This document shows positions 49,601 through 61,018 of a stretch of 64,000 nucleotides of DNA, in pieces. Below the pieces are notes generated by a model. The model did no database searches and was not told where the DNA came from. It saw only the letters and a program-made list of their open reading frames with translations. Position 1 is the stretch's first letter, and each line of letters begins with the position of its first letter. Source of the DNA: Puniceicoccales bacterium (GTDB lineage: Bacteria > Verrucomicrobiota > Verrucomicrobiia > Opitutales > UBA953); assembly GCA_031280235.1 (NCBI GenBank), contig JAITHA010000022.1, positions 1 to 64,000 of the forward strand. The letters run 5' to 3'. The position numbers were made by a program, and so were the translations under genes.

Positions 49601-52600
49601 CCCAGGTGCCAACCCAAGTGTCATCAACATTACCTCCTACGACGGTGTGGGCGAAAAAGTCATCATCCGGGCAGCCAGCATTGTCGCTCCGAATGGCTTC
49701 TCTGCTACGGCAAACGGCATGGTCATCCCGCAGGTTATTGCTTCCACGGACAGTTACATCACGGCGAGCCTGAGCGTTGTAGGTGCCGGGGATCTCGTGC
49801 TTAGGAGCTTCCTTGCGTGGAATAACACCCAGCCGGGTACCTTTCATGGCACTTTCAACATCAGCGAGGACCAGATCTTCACCATCAGCCAATTGACCCA
49901 GCCAAATGGCTTGCGCGACAATGCGGCAGCCGCTGGCGGCCTCGGCCTCGGTGGTTGGGACGGCACAACCCTCACCAAGCGAGGTTTGGGCGAGCTCGTC
50001 CTCGCCTCGCCGAATTCCTACACGGGCGATACCATTGTCGAGGCAGGCACGCTCACGATTCGCGATGCTCTCGCCACGGGAAATAATAGCGGGAAAGGCA
50101 TCATCGTCGAAGAGGGCGCGACCCTGAAAATCTCAACCATAGCGACGCTGATGTATAACAAGCCCATCGTCGGTGCAGGGCGCCTCGTCAAGGACGGCAA
50201 TTACAATGCTACGCTCACCTCAGCCAGCACCTACACAGGCGAGACACTCGTGAGTGCAGGCACGCTCACCATCACGGGCGCGCTTGGCGCAGCCGGGGAC
50301 ACGGCAAACTACGGCGGCGCGATAAAGCTCGATGGCGGTTCCCTCATCCTCAACCAGACGCGAGATCAGGTTTTAAGTGGGGTGATATCGGGCAATGGCG
50401 TGCTTACTAAGCGCAACACCAACACCCTCGCTCTTGGTGGCGCGCATTCCCACACACGCACTATTCTCGAGCGGGGGAATCTGCAAATTGGCTACAACTC
50501 TTCCGCGCCCGCCATCCTCTCCCTCTCTGGCGCCGTGGTGCTCCACCCGGATGCGCGCCTGCTCTTCGACTTGTTTGACTCGAATGTGAGCGATCTCCTT
50601 TCCGTCGGTTCCTTCTCCGTGCTGGGCGCTGGAAAGATCGAGTTCGATTTCAACGACAAGCTTGTTGGTGCATATACGCTCCTCCAGAGTGACAGTAGCC
50701 TTGAGGAGATCTTCTCCAACCCGAACGACCTCATTTTGACCAAGGTCGCAGGCATCGTGTTCGCAGATGACACCTTCACCACCAACTATTTGCTCAGCGA
50801 AGACAAGAAGAGCCTCATTTTCACCCTAGCGCTCAACTCAGACGACGGAGTGGATCCTGGGCCCGGGCCAGGGCCAGACCCCGAGCCATGGTCTCCGCCA
50901 TCAACCATCCACGACGTCACATGGGGCGGGCGCCTTTCTGGCAGGTGGAACACCACGGATGCCAACTGGAAATCCATCGATGGCTCGGAGTTGTGCTTTA
51001 TCCAAGGTGATTATGTGTCCCTCGGTGCTCCGGCCTCCCTTGTTGAGACGGTGATCAGCGTCGAGGCCGGGCAGGGCACGGCAAACGAAGTGCACGTCGC
51101 TGGCATGTCCGTCAGTGGTGCGGGGAATATCCGGGTGGTTGGTGGGGGCATTCACGGCTATGCTTCCAGCAATGGGGCCGGGGCATTTGTCAAAGATGGC
51201 AACGGGGTCTTCGCTTTCCAAAGCAACACGCTGCACTTCGAAGGCGGCGCACGCGTCAATGCCGGGACGCTCATCCTTGATGGTTCCTCGTTGGAAGGCG
51301 GCATCATTGTGGCGGCCAATTCTACGCTCTCGCTTGGGCAAAACGGGACGGGGAGCCGGGGGGCGGTCACTGGGCGCGTCGAGAACAACGGCGTCATCAC
51401 CGGCTCGGGTATCCTCACGGGGCAGGTGGTCAACAATGGCCTGCTCAAGCCGTCTGGCATGACGAACAAAATCGAAGTCGAAGGCTCACTCGACAATTCA
51501 AAAGGTGTTATCCACATTCAGGTCGCGGGCCTTGATCCGGGCTCGCATGGCCTCATCAGCTACAACGGGGCCCAGCCTCTCGCCCTCGGCGGTACGGTGC
51601 GTTTCGAGGTAAATCCGCAGTTCATCAAGGCGAATCGCAACGAAAACACCGGGCGTATTGAGCTCCCCGCGTTTCTTGAAAAAGTGGGCGAGGGCGATGC
51701 CTCTGCCGGAGCCAGCTTGGCCGTCGTCTTTACAGACATCTCCATCTACGACATCCAGCGCCACGGCAGCACAGTCAGCTTTAGTCAAGACATCGCAAAA
51801 ATCGGGAACTTCAACGGTGGTACCAAGGGCTTTATTCGGGAGCTGAACCGCCTCTATCTTGAAAACGATGCGCTCGTCATGAGCCTCTTGGATACGCACG
51901 GGCAGGCTGCTACTGACGAGGCGCGTGCTGCCGCCGTCACCGCCATCACCAAGGCCTCCCCGCTCTCCTTTGCTGCCTTGAGCGCCCTCACTGTCAACAG
52001 TGTCTCCGGCAGCCTTGCCTCTTTGCACGGGCGCCTCGAAAGCCGTCGCTATGAACGGGGCGCAGGTGGCTTCGAGACCTACTTCACCGCCAGCGGGAAC
52101 TTCATCCGCAACGACACGAGTGTATCCAGCCCAGTGTTTGACTCTAATGCCTACGGCATCAGTGCCGGCTTTGACACCAACGCCAGCAAGCACCTCTTCC
52201 TCGGCCTCAACCTCGGTGGCAACATCGGGCGCGCCAACATGCATGCCAGCGGCGGAAACATCCAACAGCAGGAATTTCGTGTCACTGCGTATGCCTCGGG
52301 AATGCTTAGCGATTCCATCTATGTGGACGCAGCTCTTTTCGGCGGATTCGCCAGCTATGACACCAAGCGCTATACCGTGCTCGGCGAACACAAGGGCGAG
52401 ACGGATGGCATTCATGCAGGCGCGGCGGTTTACATGGGCGGCGCGTTGCCGTTGACGCGCACTTCCTCCCTGAACCTCACCCCGTACGTCGGGCTCGAGT
52501 ATGTCCACGTCGCCACAGACCGCTTTACTGAGCATGGTACAGACGGGCTCTCCCCGGGTGTGGGCGCTGCGTACGTCGTTGATTCTTTCGCTCAAGATTC

Positions 52601-52922
52601 GCTTCGAGCAAAAATCGGCACCGCCCTCACTTGGGTTGGTGCCAAGGGTGGCTCTTTCGACACGCGCCTCTCGCTCAACTTCGCCTACGCGCGCGAGTTG
52701 CTCGATACAGACGTGGGAATCGGTGCACGTTTTGCTCGCGCCACTCACGGCAATTCTTTCAAGGTGGATGCACGTGCCACTCCGGCAGACGTCTTGCAAA
52801 TCGGCCCCTCAGCGGAGTTTGCTCGGGGTGACGCTTCCATCTCGTTCGGCTACAACTTCGAGACGTCTTTTGATGGCGAGACAGCTCACCAGCTCAATGC
52901 CACTTTCCGCCTACGGTTCTGA
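46641..52922 (+). CDS. Autotransporter (~2,090 aa), paralogous barrel to the giant one
   Basis: Extended signal-like N-terminus; beta-strand repeats; Pro/Gly linker [17 protein letters not shown]-terminal barrel ...[17 protein letters not shown]...[12 protein letters not shown]...LNATFRLRF*. Confidence 0.92.
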   Translation: MKMASLFPLSPSRKAAQGNAKRGLGKIALLAAALAVAPAGLDAVEYTWYPTGVYEGTWDISGKNWTVASPYEELWGPASQGLNRANFVGIPNALSVFRVNISSAVRQAGISIWGGNWHFSGTLNGESPIDINNDASLRFTSASALGSGSIVFGYAGRNALSFIGTNSTITLSNPLNVLQVDTMSWPELSVPDADSTLVYTGGIVTDVWAIPMYKTGLGTLVLASTLPEEEGTIDFHVQRGTLELAANSGLPIGGGMLSVERGALARLASESSNLLSDTTGDVILSEGTLDLNGHAETVPLLHVRRYSEDADYPPSAIINGATNPGVLTVLGRGGFVGRFTDGFLELGAGATVHLLGNSENTKVSFEGSRGNELYFSGGTLQMGSGLIFEQAFNDLQMYAETGAFKNETSSPLPVYRLYLLGRNETDIFSVHGGLVAEETVLQGAGCLQLEAGTTFSTARLEGDGAIRNYSGNTVQISTLEKGMTEGAMRLEAGKFVVTTTSRVTLGSLELAHGVEFETPNGASFRPAVFGGEVPPVVGLVSVGAGNRFLATAQDISFRSNALFGFDFDDAEQHFSEAMLTIEAERLLVGDSGAGIGSSTVDIRNVSKLPSGIYSLIDVSSVNTVAPVVTTGQLLLDGRTYVQVPRGTSGGRWLELRTNDGRKLELVVMDATTNTSVIWTDAANSQLWKNDDGNGDGCNWYANVNIGLVSIPVNTYTDGDSVSFSAPAQNERIHVTGLEVNDAAGLISTLPIQPADMTVATGGPDAGYVFAGEKIIATGELTKTGLGLVSFEEDISARIFRLQHGEAKIYTNGSFEDGVEVDNNAVLRIGSGVPGALAGLSANVSLNTANSKLVFHLVGSGVNQLVSEYAGTLSGIGTFQKEGERSVIILSGASDFNGDVRVSEGGVRLVNALTGSFSLHVEDGGTFVLADAASADTSGSVNIEGNGVLTIGHANIVNAAEVHFGAGSVLNIGANLAITSTGTVSFDGPGANPSVINITSYDGVGEKVIIRAASIVAPNGFSATANGMVIPQVIASTDSYITASLSVVGAGDLVLRSFLAWNNTQPGTFHGTFNISEDQIFTISQLTQPNGLRDNAAAAGGLGLGGWDGTTLTKRGLGELVLASPNSYTGDTIVEAGTLTIRDALATGNNSGKGIIVEEGATLKISTIATLMYNKPIVGAGRLVKDGNYNATLTSASTYTGETLVSAGTLTITGALGAAGDTANYGGAIKLDGGSLILNQTRDQVLSGVISGNGVLTKRNTNTLALGGAHSHTRTILERGNLQIGYNSSAPAILSLSGAVVLHPDARLLFDLFDSNVSDLLSVGSFSVLGAGKIEFDFNDKLVGAYTLLQSDSSLEEIFSNPNDLILTKVAGIVFADDTFTTNYLLSEDKKSLIFTLALNSDDGVDPGPGPGPDPEPWSPPSTIHDVTWGGRLSGRWNTTDANWKSIDGSELCFIQGDYVSLGAPASLVETVISVEAGQGTANEVHVAGMSVSGAGNIRVVGGGIHGYASSNGAGAFVKDGNGVFAFQSNTLHFEGGARVNAGTLILDGSSLEGGIIVAANSTLSLGQNGTGSRGAVTGRVENNGVITGSGILTGQVVNNGLLKPSGMTNKIEVEGSLDNSKGVIHIQVAGLDPGSHGLISYNGAQPLALGGTVRFEVNPQFIKANRNENTGRIELPAFLEKVGEGDASAGASLAVVFTDISIYDIQRHGSTVSFSQDIAKIGNFNGGTKGFIRELNRLYLENDALVMSLLDTHGQAATDEARAAAVTAITKASPLSFAALSALTVNSVSGSLASLHGRLESRRYERGAGGFETYFTASGNFIRNDTSVSSPVFDSNAYGISAGFDTNASKHLFLGLNLGGNIGRANMHASGGNIQQQEFRVTAYASGMLSDSIYVDAALFGGFASYDTKRYTVLGEHKGETDGIHAGAAVYMGGALPLTRTSSLNLTPYVGLEYVHVATDRFTEHGTDGLSPGVGAAYVVDSFAQDSLRAKIGTALTWVGAKGGSFDTRLSLNFAYARELLDTDVGIGARFARATHGNSFKVDARATPADVLQIGPSAEFARGDASISFGYNFETSFDGETAHQLNATFRLRF

Positions 52923-52995
52923 AAATCCGTTGAAAACAGCGTCTGCTTGTGCAAACGAGGCTGGCCTTAAAAGCGCGGGTGTGCACCGTGAGCCC

Positions 52996-53337
52996 ATGTT
53001 TGAGATTACCGGAACCATAAAAAAGATCTTTGAGGAGCAGACATTTGGCAGCAACTTCAACAAGCGTGAGTTTGTCCTGACCGTTGATGCCGAGCGTTTT
53101 CCGCAAGATATTAAGTTCGAGTGCGTGAAAGACAAAGTTGGTCTCATCGCCGCCTTTAAACCCGGTGACAGAGCCAAGGTTTTCTTCGACCTCCGGGGGC
53201 GCGAGTGGAAGGAGAATTATTACGTGAACCTCGTCGCATGGAAGATAGAGCGCACTGACGGCTCATCCGCAGTTGCCCCGGGCGACGAGGATGTCCAATC
53301 CGTTAGCGACCCTGGTCCTGAGGATATACCGTTCTGA
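52996..53337 (+). CDS. DUF3127-type small protein
   Basis: [51 protein letters not shown]...[22 protein letters not shown]. Confidence 0.8.
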   Translation: MFEITGTIKKIFEEQTFGSNFNKREFVLTVDAERFPQDIKFECVKDKVGLIAAFKPGDRAKVFFDLRGREWKENYYVNLVAWKIERTDGSSAVAPGDEDVQSVSDPGPEDIPF

Positions 53338-53357
53338 CAGCCCAAGCCCCCGTGCGC

Positions 53358-54908
53358 TCATTCCCACTCAATCGTGGCTGGGGGCTTGGAGGAAATATCG
53401 TACACGACGCGGTTGACGCCCTTGACCTCGTTGATGATTCGCGTGGAGGCTCGCTGCAACAGCTCGTGCGGCAGATGTGCCCAGTTCGCCGTCATGGCAT
53501 CGGTACTGTTGACGGCCCTCAGGCCCACCAAGTGGTCGTAGGTGCGTTCGTCACCCATGACGCCGACAGTCTTTACCGGGATGAAAACGGCAAAAGCTTG
53601 CCATGTCTTGTCATACCAGCCCGAGTTGCGCAGCTCTTCAATGAAGATGGCATCGGCAGCGCGCAGAATATCGCAGTATTCTTTCTTCACTTCGCCGAGT
53701 ACGCGCACGCCTAAGCCAGGCCCGGGGAAGGGGTGGCGCCAGAGCATTTCCGCAGGCAGGCCAAGCTCCAGGCCCAAGGCGCGTACCTCATCCTTGAAAA
53801 GTTCACGAATGGGCTCGACGAGCCTGAGTTTCATTTTTTGTGGCAAGCCGCCGACGTTGTGGTGGCTCTTGATGGTGGCGGCAGGGTTACCGTCTATCGC
53901 GATGGACTCGATGACGTCTGGGTAAATCGTCCCTTGGGCAAGAAACTCGACACGGCTTTTACGCACGATTTTACCAAATTCCTCCTCAAAAACTTTGATG
54001 AATTCGTGCCCGATTATTTTGCGTTTCTTCTCCGGCGAAGTCACCCCCTTGAGTTTCTTGAGAAAACGTGCAGCACCATCCACAACGACGAGGTTCATCT
54101 TGAAGTGGTTGCGAAACATTTTCACAACCTGTTCGCGTTCATTAAGGCGCAGCAGCCCGTGATCGACAAAGACGCATGTGAGTTGCCTGCCTACAGCCTT
54201 GTGGAGCAGGGCGGCTACAACGGAGGAGTCTACCCCGCCGCTGAGGGCGAGCATAATGTGCCCTTCGCCGACTTGCTTGCGCACTGCCGCGATAGCGTCG
54301 TTGGCGAAGTTGGCCATTTTCCAATCCGCCTTGGTGCGGCAGATTTTGAAGAGGAAGTTCTTGAGGATTTTTTCGCCGTTTTTCGTGTGTTTTACCTCGG
54401 GGTGAAACTGCAGCCCGTAGAGTCGTTTTTGCACGTCCTCGATGACGGCGCAGTCAGAGTTTTCTGTACTTGCGACGATGTTCATGCCTTTGGGAAGGCG
54501 CGTGACCTTGTCGCCGTGGGAATTCCAGACGGTGAAAGTTTTTTCCCGGATGCCCTCAAGCAACTGTGAAGCGCTGTCCTTGCGTGTGAGGGTGCCGTTG
54601 CCGTATTCGCGGTGTGAGCCCCGGACGACGGCCCCGCCGTTCATCTCGGCGATGAGGTGCAGCCCGTAGCAGATGCCGAGCACGGGGAGCCCGAGCTTAA
54701 AAATGGCCGCGTCCGGGCGGGGGGAGCTTGGAGCTTTCACGCTGGCTGGCCCTCCGGAAAGAATGATGCCTACCGCGCCCTCAGCTTTCAACTTCTCGGC
54801 ACTTGTCGTGTACGGGAAAATGCGAGAATGAACGTGGCATTCGCGGATGCGCCTAGCGATGACCTGTGAATATTGGGAACCGAAGTCGAGAACAGCAATG
54901 ATGGCCAT
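53358..54908 (-). CDS. guaA: GMP synthase (glutamine-hydrolysing)
   Basis: VLDFGSQYSQVIARRIRE...LGICYGLHLIAEM...LALSGGVDSSVVAALLHKAVG...RHPFPGPGLGVRVLGEV...VYDISSKPPATIEWE. Confidence 0.96.
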   Translation of the reverse strand: MAIIAVLDFGSQYSQVIARRIRECHVHSRIFPYTTSAEKLKAEGAVGIILSGGPASVKAPSSPRPDAAIFKLGLPVLGICYGLHLIAEMNGGAVVRGSHREYGNGTLTRKDSASQLLEGIREKTFTVWNSHGDKVTRLPKGMNIVASTENSDCAVIEDVQKRLYGLQFHPEVKHTKNGEKILKNFLFKICRTKADWKMANFANDAIAAVRKQVGEGHIMLALSGGVDSSVVAALLHKAVGRQLTCVFVDHGLLRLNEREQVVKMFRNHFKMNLVVVDGAARFLKKLKGVTSPEKKRKIIGHEFIKVFEEEFGKIVRKSRVEFLAQGTIYPDVIESIAIDGNPAATIKSHHNVGGLPQKMKLRLVEPIRELFKDEVRALGLELGLPAEMLWRHPFPGPGLGVRVLGEVKKEYCDILRAADAIFIEELRNSGWYDKTWQAFAVFIPVKTVGVMGDERTYDHLVGLRAVNSTDAMTANWAHLPHELLQRASTRIINEVKGVNRVVYDISSKPPATIEWE

Positions 54909-55072
54909 GTAAGGTTACTCTGTAGAGGGATGGAATTGAGGGCCACAGGACAGCGGCTCCGCGCGCAGAAAGCAAGGTTTATGGCATGGCTGTGGCGCAG
55001 GGGCTCATTGTTTTCTTGTCGCATCGCAGAAACGGATGTTTCCTCCAGCTAAATTTTTTTTCTAAAAGAAAC

Positions 55073-56992
55073 ATGCCGAGCACAGACATTGCCAACGTGG
55101 AAAAACTTGCGAGCGAGTTTTCCGCAAATACCCACTCCGAGTGGAAAACCGCCGCCGAGGCTCTACTCAAAGGTGCGCCCTTCGACAAGATCATGCTCAC
55201 GCCCACGCCTGAGAGGATCACGCTTCAACCCATCTACGAGCCTGAGCTCCTTGGCGCTCTTCCGGCTGTGGCGACGCTCCCCGGCCAGGATGGTTTTCTG
55301 CGTGGGACGCGCACTGCGGGCTACCTCGCTGCACCGTGGGACATCGCTCAGGAAATCTCCGTTTCCGACCCCGCCGCTTTCAATGCTGCGCTGCTGCGTG
55401 ACCTCGGCGCCGGGCAAAACGCCGTGAGCCTCTCTCTCGACGGGCCGGGCTCCTTGCTCCTCGACGATGCCACTGCCGCCCGCACCGCTTTCAAGGACGT
55501 GTTGCCTGGCGCGCTCTCATGGCACTTCCACGCAGGCACGCGCACGCCAGCTGTCGCCGCGCTTTTTATCGACTGGCTTGCAGAACAAAAGGCGAACGCT
55601 GCCACCGTGCGAGGCAGCCTCAACTACGACCCGGCTGGCGTCCTTGCAGCCACGGGCGTGCTCGACATCGCGCTCGACAAAGCTTGTGACAACGTTGCCG
55701 CACTGGCCAAGTTGGCCGCCGCCAAGCTCCCGGGCTTCACGGCTATCGGCGTCGTCACTCGGGCCTACCACAATGCAGGCGCCAGCGCTGCGGAAGAGCT
55801 CGGCACAGCCATCGCCACGGGCCTCGCCTACCTGCGCGTTCTCGGTGAACGCGGTTTCCACATTGATGCCGCCGCTGCGCAGATAGCCTTTCACTTTTCC
55901 ATCGGCGGAAATTTCTTCGTCGAGTTGGCCAAGCTGCGCGCTGCCCGCACTCTCTGGGCACGCATCGTCGCCGAGCTCGGTGGCTCGCCCGCCGCGCAAG
56001 CCATGCACCAGCACGCACGCACAGGCCTTCTTAACAAGACGCGGCACGACCCCTATGTGAACATCTTGCGCACCACAACGGAGGCTCTCGGTTCTGTCAT
56101 TGCCGGTGTGGACAGCCTTACTGTGGGTACCTTTGACGAGTGCGTGCGCCTCCCCAACGAATTCTCGCGCCGCGTTGCCCGCAACACCCACGTCATCCTT
56201 CAGGAAGAATGCGAGCTGACCTCTGTCATCGATCCCTCCGGCGGCTCCTGGTACATTGAGCAACTCACGGACGACATTGCACGCAAGGCCTGGGAGTTCT
56301 TCCAGAAAATCGAAGCGCAAGGCGGCGTCTTTGCCGCAATAAAATCCGGCCTCATCCAGGAAAGCATTGCCGCCACGCGCAAGGAGCGTGAGAAACTCCT
56401 CGGACAGCGCCGCCTCTCCCTCGTCGGGACCAACCAGTACCCCAACATTCAGGAAGAACCTTTGTCAGAAACCGGCCTCCCGCCTCCCGTAGCCTCCTTT
56501 GCCCCAGCCGTGGAAACCGCCCCCGCGTTACCCACGGCGCGCCTCGCCACACGTTACGAAGCCTTGCGCGCAGCTGCCACGGCCTACAAAACACAGCACG
56601 GGCATGGCCCCCGGATCCACCTTGCCAACATTGGCCCTCTGCGTCGCCATAAAGCACGCGCCGACTTTACCCGGGGCTTCTTTGAAACGGGCGGTTTCGA
56701 AATCGCAGGCTCCGAAGGCGCGACCGACCCCGCTGTCATCGCCAAGGGCGCCTGCGACTCCGGCGCACAGCTCGTGGTCATTTGCGGGCACGACGAAGAC
56801 TATATCACCCAAGTCCCCGCCATCGCCCAAGCCCTCAAGGCCCAAGCCCCGCACCTCACCCTCATACTTGCCGGCAACCCAGGCGACAACGAGGCCGCCT
56901 ACAAAGCCGCTGGGCTTGACGCCTACATCTTTGTCAAGTCTGACAATTACGAGACGAACCGCCAATTCCTCGCCAAGCTCGGCGCGCTGTGA
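55073..56992 (+). CDS. mutA: Methylmalonyl-CoA mutase small (beta) subunit
   Basis: LQPIYEPE...FLRGTRTAGYLAAPWDIAQEI...NILRTTTEALGSVIAGVDSLTVGTFDE...ILQEECELTSVIDPSGGSWYIEQLT; no DxHxxG cobalamin motif seen in the C-terminal domain. Confidence 0.85.
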   Translation: MPSTDIANVEKLASEFSANTHSEWKTAAEALLKGAPFDKIMLTPTPERITLQPIYEPELLGALPAVATLPGQDGFLRGTRTAGYLAAPWDIAQEISVSDPAAFNAALLRDLGAGQNAVSLSLDGPGSLLLDDATAARTAFKDVLPGALSWHFHAGTRTPAVAALFIDWLAEQKANAATVRGSLNYDPAGVLAATGVLDIALDKACDNVAALAKLAAAKLPGFTAIGVVTRAYHNAGASAAEELGTAIATGLAYLRVLGERGFHIDAAAAQIAFHFSIGGNFFVELAKLRAARTLWARIVAELGGSPAAQAMHQHARTGLLNKTRHDPYVNILRTTTEALGSVIAGVDSLTVGTFDECVRLPNEFSRRVARNTHVILQEECELTSVIDPSGGSWYIEQLTDDIARKAWEFFQKIEAQGGVFAAIKSGLIQESIAATRKEREKLLGQRRLSLVGTNQYPNIQEEPLSETGLPPPVASFAPAVETAPALPTARLATRYEALRAAATAYKTQHGHGPRIHLANIGPLRRHKARADFTRGFFETGGFEIAGSEGATDPAVIAKGACDSGAQLVVICGHDEDYITQVPAIAQALKAQAPHLTLILAGNPGDNEAAYKAAGLDAYIFVKSDNYETNRQFLAKLGAL

Positions 56993-57009
56993 CCTGCGTG
57001 CCCTGAGGA

Positions 57010-57600
57010 GTGCGCAGAGCCTTGAGTTGGAGCTTGCCGTCCTTTAGGGCAGCAGCAGTTTCGGGCGGTATGTTGCCACTCGCCCAAGTTGCTCAGGCTG
57101 CGCCTTCGGACTTGCCCTTTGGGGTCGTTGGGGTTGTCGCCTTGATGGCCGGTGGCCTCGTGTTGTTGGGTCTTGAGATTGTTTTGCCAGGGGCGATTTG
57201 TGGCATCATCGGCAGCCTCCTCCTCCTTTGTGGTGTCGTCTCCGCTTTCATCATCGGCGGCATGGTAGGCGGGGTTATCGCCCTTGGGGTCGCGCTTGCG
57301 GGCATCTTCCTCGTTTTTTGGTTTTACTTGAACGTGCTCCCTGAAACGCGAATCGGCAGGAAAATATTCCTTGATAGCACCGTTTCCGGAGCAGGCGCCA
57401 GTGCCCCGGGAGATGAGAGCCTTGTCGGTCGCGAGGGCATCACGCAGACGGTTTTTGTCCCGAGTGGCCTTGTGCTTGTGGACGGGCAGTACTACGAGGC
57501 CGTCTCGCAAAGCGGCTTCCTCGGTAGCGGCGAACACGTCGTGGTGCTTGGGCGCGAAACGCTGCGCCTCGTCGTCGGGAAGTCGCGCGCCAAGGATTGA
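57010..57600 (+). CDS. NfeD-like membrane protein
   Basis: [40 protein letters not shown]...[45 protein letters not shown]. Confidence 0.8.
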   Translation: MRRALSWSLPSFRAAAVSGGMLPLAQVAQAAPSDLPFGVVGVVALMAGGLVLLGLEIVLPGAICGIIGSLLLLCGVVSAFIIGGMVGGVIALGVALAGIFLVFWFYLNVLPETRIGRKIFLDSTVSGAGASAPGDESLVGREGITQTVFVPSGLVLVDGQYYEAVSQSGFLGSGEHVVVLGRETLRLVVGKSRAKD

Positions 57601-57676
57601 CGACGCCTTGCAGAGAGCTTTGCCTATCGTGCGAATCTCTCTGCACAACATCAACAACACCACTCTACACAATACC

Positions 57677-58726
57677 ATGCACAGCCTCTCCCAACACTCC
57701 CACATCCTCAAGGCGGACTTCAGCGTCGGCTACGTCGGCCTTGTCGCGGCGGTCATCGTCGCCATTGCCGTCGCCATCATCGTCATCAACTTTTTAAATC
57801 TCTGGATCCGTGCGCTCTTTGCCAACGCCCGTGTGAGCCTCTGGCAGCTCTTTGGGATGAAGATGCGCCATGTGCCCGCCACGCTCATCGTGGACGCGCG
57901 CATCACCGCGATCAAAGCCGGCCTGCAAATCGGTACCGATGCTCTTGAGGCGCACTACCTCGCTGGCGGTAATATCGTCCACACCGTGCAGGCCCTCATC
58001 GCTGCCGACAAGGCGGGCATTCCTCTCGAGTGGAAAAAAGCCTGTGCGATCGACCTCTCCACACGGGGTACCAACAAGTCCGTTCTCGAAGCAGTGCTCA
58101 CCTCCGTCAACCCGAAGGTGATTGATTGCCCCAACCCAAAGAGCGGGCGCGTCACGATAGACGCCGTCGCCAAGGACGGCATTCAGGTCAAGGTCAAGGC
58201 GCGCGTTACAGTGCGCACTTCCCTTGAGCGCTTCATCGGCGGTGCCCAAGAAGAGACCATCATCGCCCGCGTCGGCGAGGGAATCGTCACCACTATCGGT
58301 TCTTCAGACAGCTATAAAATCGTCCTCGAAAACCCGGATCGCATCTCAAAGACCGTCCTCGAACGAGGCCTTGATGTCGGCACAGCATTTGACATCATCT
58401 CCATTGACATCGCCGACGTGGACGTGGGCGAAAACGTTGGTGCCCAGTTGCAAGCTGCGCAGGCTGAAGCCAACAAAAACATGGCTCAGGCACAGGCTGA
58501 AATCCGCCGCGCCGCCGCTGTCGCCGTCGAACAGGAGATGAAGGCCAAGGTTGAGGAAATGCGCGCCTTGGTGGTCGAGTCCGAATCCAAGGTGCCCCTC
58601 GCCCTCGCTGAAGCGCTGCGTACGGGCAAGATGGGCTTCATGGATTTCTACAGACTTGAAAACCTCAAGTCCGACACACAAATGCGCCACGCCATCGGCT
58701 TGGGCGATGAGCCAGCCAAGCAATAA
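57677..58726 (+). CDS. floA: Flotillin-like protein FloA
   Basis: [38 protein letters not shown]...[38 protein letters not shown]...[38 protein letters not shown]-type ending; start trimmed. Confidence 0.9.
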   Translation: MHSLSQHSHILKADFSVGYVGLVAAVIVAIAVAIIVINFLNLWIRALFANARVSLWQLFGMKMRHVPATLIVDARITAIKAGLQIGTDALEAHYLAGGNIVHTVQALIAADKAGIPLEWKKACAIDLSTRGTNKSVLEAVLTSVNPKVIDCPNPKSGRVTIDAVAKDGIQVKVKARVTVRTSLERFIGGAQEETIIARVGEGIVTTIGSSDSYKIVLENPDRISKTVLERGLDVGTAFDIISIDIADVDVGENVGAQLQAAQAEANKNMAQAQAEIRRAAAVAVEQEMKAKVEEMRALVVESESKVPLALAEALRTGKMGFMDFYRLENLKSDTQMRHAIGLGDEPAKQ

Positions 58727-58749
58727 CCACGCCTTGCGGCACCGCCTCA

Positions 58750-59292
58750 ATGGATAGCTTCATTTCTTCTGTGCCCGACATCATTGAGCAGCTCTATGAG
58801 GAATTGTTGAAAGTAATAGTGCCTCTCGTTCTCATGGGCCTCACAGCGGTCGTTGGCTTCGGAGTCGATTTTCGGAGAAAAAAGAAAGAGGAGGAGGCAG
58901 CGGAGGCTCTGGCGGGCTCGCCTCCATCCGCATGGCGTGAGGCTCTGCGGCGACCTGAGCCTGACCCCGCCATAGCTCCCCACCTCACCCCAGCGATTCC
59001 CGGGAAAATCTTCGTTGACCAGACAGAGCGTGACAAGGTGCTCGAAACGATTCAGCGCACAAAACAAGCGATGAGCGTGGCCTCCTCGGTGCCGCTCTTG
59101 AGTCCTCCACCACCCCTTCCCGCCGCCCCTACTCATCCGACGAAAATTGCCCCAAACCTTCGCAGCATTTTGCGCAACAGGAATGCGCTACGCACGGCAT
59201 TTCTCGCTCACGAATTTTTTTCTCCCCCCTTGTCTTTACGAAGGTTCGCCGAGCCTCGGCAGACTCAACCCAGTATGGAGAAAAATGCCTGA
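58750..59292 (+). CDS. Hypothetical single-TM protein
   Basis: TM segment VIVPLVLMGLTAVVGFGVDF, Pro-rich middle, C-terminal LRSILRNRNALRTAFLAHEFFSPPLSLR. Confidence 0.65.
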   Translation: MDSFISSVPDIIEQLYEELLKVIVPLVLMGLTAVVGFGVDFRRKKKEEEAAEALAGSPPSAWREALRRPEPDPAIAPHLTPAIPGKIFVDQTERDKVLETIQRTKQAMSVASSVPLLSPPPPLPAAPTHPTKIAPNLRSILRNRNALRTAFLAHEFFSPPLSLRRFAEPRQTQPSMEKNA

Positions 59293-59321
59293 CCCCAACC
59301 CAACCACCGAAAAAAGAAAAC

Positions 59322-60962
59322 ATGATGAAAACCATCCTCACATTACTTGTGTGCCTCACAGCGTTTACCGCAGTGACGGCGAACGCCCAACGCAAAGAGG
59401 AAGACGACAACCGCATCGGTGCCAATTTGAACCATCCGGAACGCGAAGCTTGGTTGCGCAATCTCGGGTTTGGGCTATTTATTCATTGGGCGCACGACAG
59501 CCAGCTCGGCATCGTCATCAGTCACTCGCTTGCTGGGGCTTCTGACGATTACAGCAGACGCTATTTTAACGACCTTCCCAAGACATTCAATCCGCGCAAA
59601 TTCGACCCGGCGGAATGGGCGCGTCTCGCCAAGGTAATGGGGGTGAAATATGTCGTCTTCACAACAAAACACCATGCGGGCTTTTGCATGTGGGACACCA
59701 AGACCACCGACTTCAACATCATGAACACGCCGTATAAAAAAGATATTCTGCGGGAGTTAGTCGATGCTTTGCGAGCAGAGGGCTTGGCCATCGGATTTTA
59801 TTATTCACCAGAGGATTTCAAGTTTCTTTATGACAATGGAATAAGTGTCAACCGAGGCAATTTGCGCCTCAGTAAAGAGTTCATGAGGAAGTATGAGGAT
59901 TTTATCACAAAACAGTGCGATGAATTATTCACGCAGTATGGCCCCATCGATATTCTCTTCATTGATGGCGAACCCAAAGATCCCGCTAAATACACGGGTT
60001 GGAAGCACCAGCCTAAATTGATCGTGACACGTGGTGCCATCAACACTCCAGAGCAATATGTCCCGGGCTCCGGGGCCAACGCGCTCTGGGAATCCAACAT
60101 CACTATGGGCACTCAATGGCAGTATAAACCGACCAATGACACGCTCAAGACAGGGACGAAACTCATTGAGCTTCTGATAGAAATACGCGCCAAGGGCGGC
60201 AATTTCCTGCTCAACATAGGCCCGCACCCCGATGGTTATATTCCCAGCGAGCAGGAGGAACGCATGCGAGAAATAGCGGCGTGGATGTTCATCAACCAGG
60301 AGAGCATTTACAATGTTCGCCCGTGGGTGATCACGAATGAAGGCAAACTCTGGTTTTCACGCTCGGTGGACGAAAAAACAGTTTATGTTTACATCACAGG
60401 CGAGCCGTCTTGGAAAAGAGGCGACCGTAAACAGTTTCTCCTAAAATCCGTTCACGCAACCAACGATACACGGATAAGCATCCTTGGGCAAAATGACAAA
60501 GTTGTCGAATATAGCAACGTTGTCCCCAAGTCGAAATTTAAACAAACGCCCAACGGGCTGGAAGTTTCTGTTGTCCGGGCACAGCGTATTTACAACGACT
60601 ACAAGTGGCCGAATCCCATTGTTATCAAGCTTGAAAATGTGAAGCCTGCCCTTGTTCCGCCAAAGATTATAACTGGGACGGCCAAGGTTTCGGGAAACAC
60701 AATCCGACTCTCTGCGCGTTTGGATAATCTTGGCCGGGCAGATGAGGTGAAAGTAGGTTTCTTATATCGCCCCTACGCTGGCTTTGCAGAAAATACGACT
60801 GTGGGCGAATGGAAACAGACAGATCTGATTTCTCGTTCCCAAAAAGGAAAATACGAAGTGGAGCTCTCCAAGTTGGGCGAAGGTGAATACGAATATCGCG
60901 CCGTCGTTATCCAAAAGAATGTGAGCACGAACGGCGACACGCGGCGTTTCACTGTAAACTAA
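59322..60962 (+). CDS. Secreted alpha-L-fucosidase (GH29)
   Basis: Signal peptide; WLRNLGFGLFIHWAHDSQLG...FDPAEWARLAKVMGVKYVVFTTKHHAGFCMWDTKTTDFNI...KDILRELVDALRAEGLAIGFYYSPEDF...GGNFLLNIGPHPDGYI. Confidence 0.88.
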   Translation: MMKTILTLLVCLTAFTAVTANAQRKEEDDNRIGANLNHPEREAWLRNLGFGLFIHWAHDSQLGIVISHSLAGASDDYSRRYFNDLPKTFNPRKFDPAEWARLAKVMGVKYVVFTTKHHAGFCMWDTKTTDFNIMNTPYKKDILRELVDALRAEGLAIGFYYSPEDFKFLYDNGISVNRGNLRLSKEFMRKYEDFITKQCDELFTQYGPIDILFIDGEPKDPAKYTGWKHQPKLIVTRGAINTPEQYVPGSGANALWESNITMGTQWQYKPTNDTLKTGTKLIELLIEIRAKGGNFLLNIGPHPDGYIPSEQEERMREIAAWMFINQESIYNVRPWVITNEGKLWFSRSVDEKTVYVYITGEPSWKRGDRKQFLLKSVHATNDTRISILGQNDKVVEYSNVVPKSKFKQTPNGLEVSVVRAQRIYNDYKWPNPIVIKLENVKPALVPPKIITGTAKVSGNTIRLSARLDNLGRADEVKVGFLYRPYAGFAENTTVGEWKQTDLISRSQKGKYEVELSKLGEGEYEYRAVVIQKNVSTNGDTRRFTVN

Positions 60963-61018
60963 TCATCGACATTGCCCCATGGCCTCCCGGATTTATGCGG
61001 AGTAGGGGGCCAGCTTGT

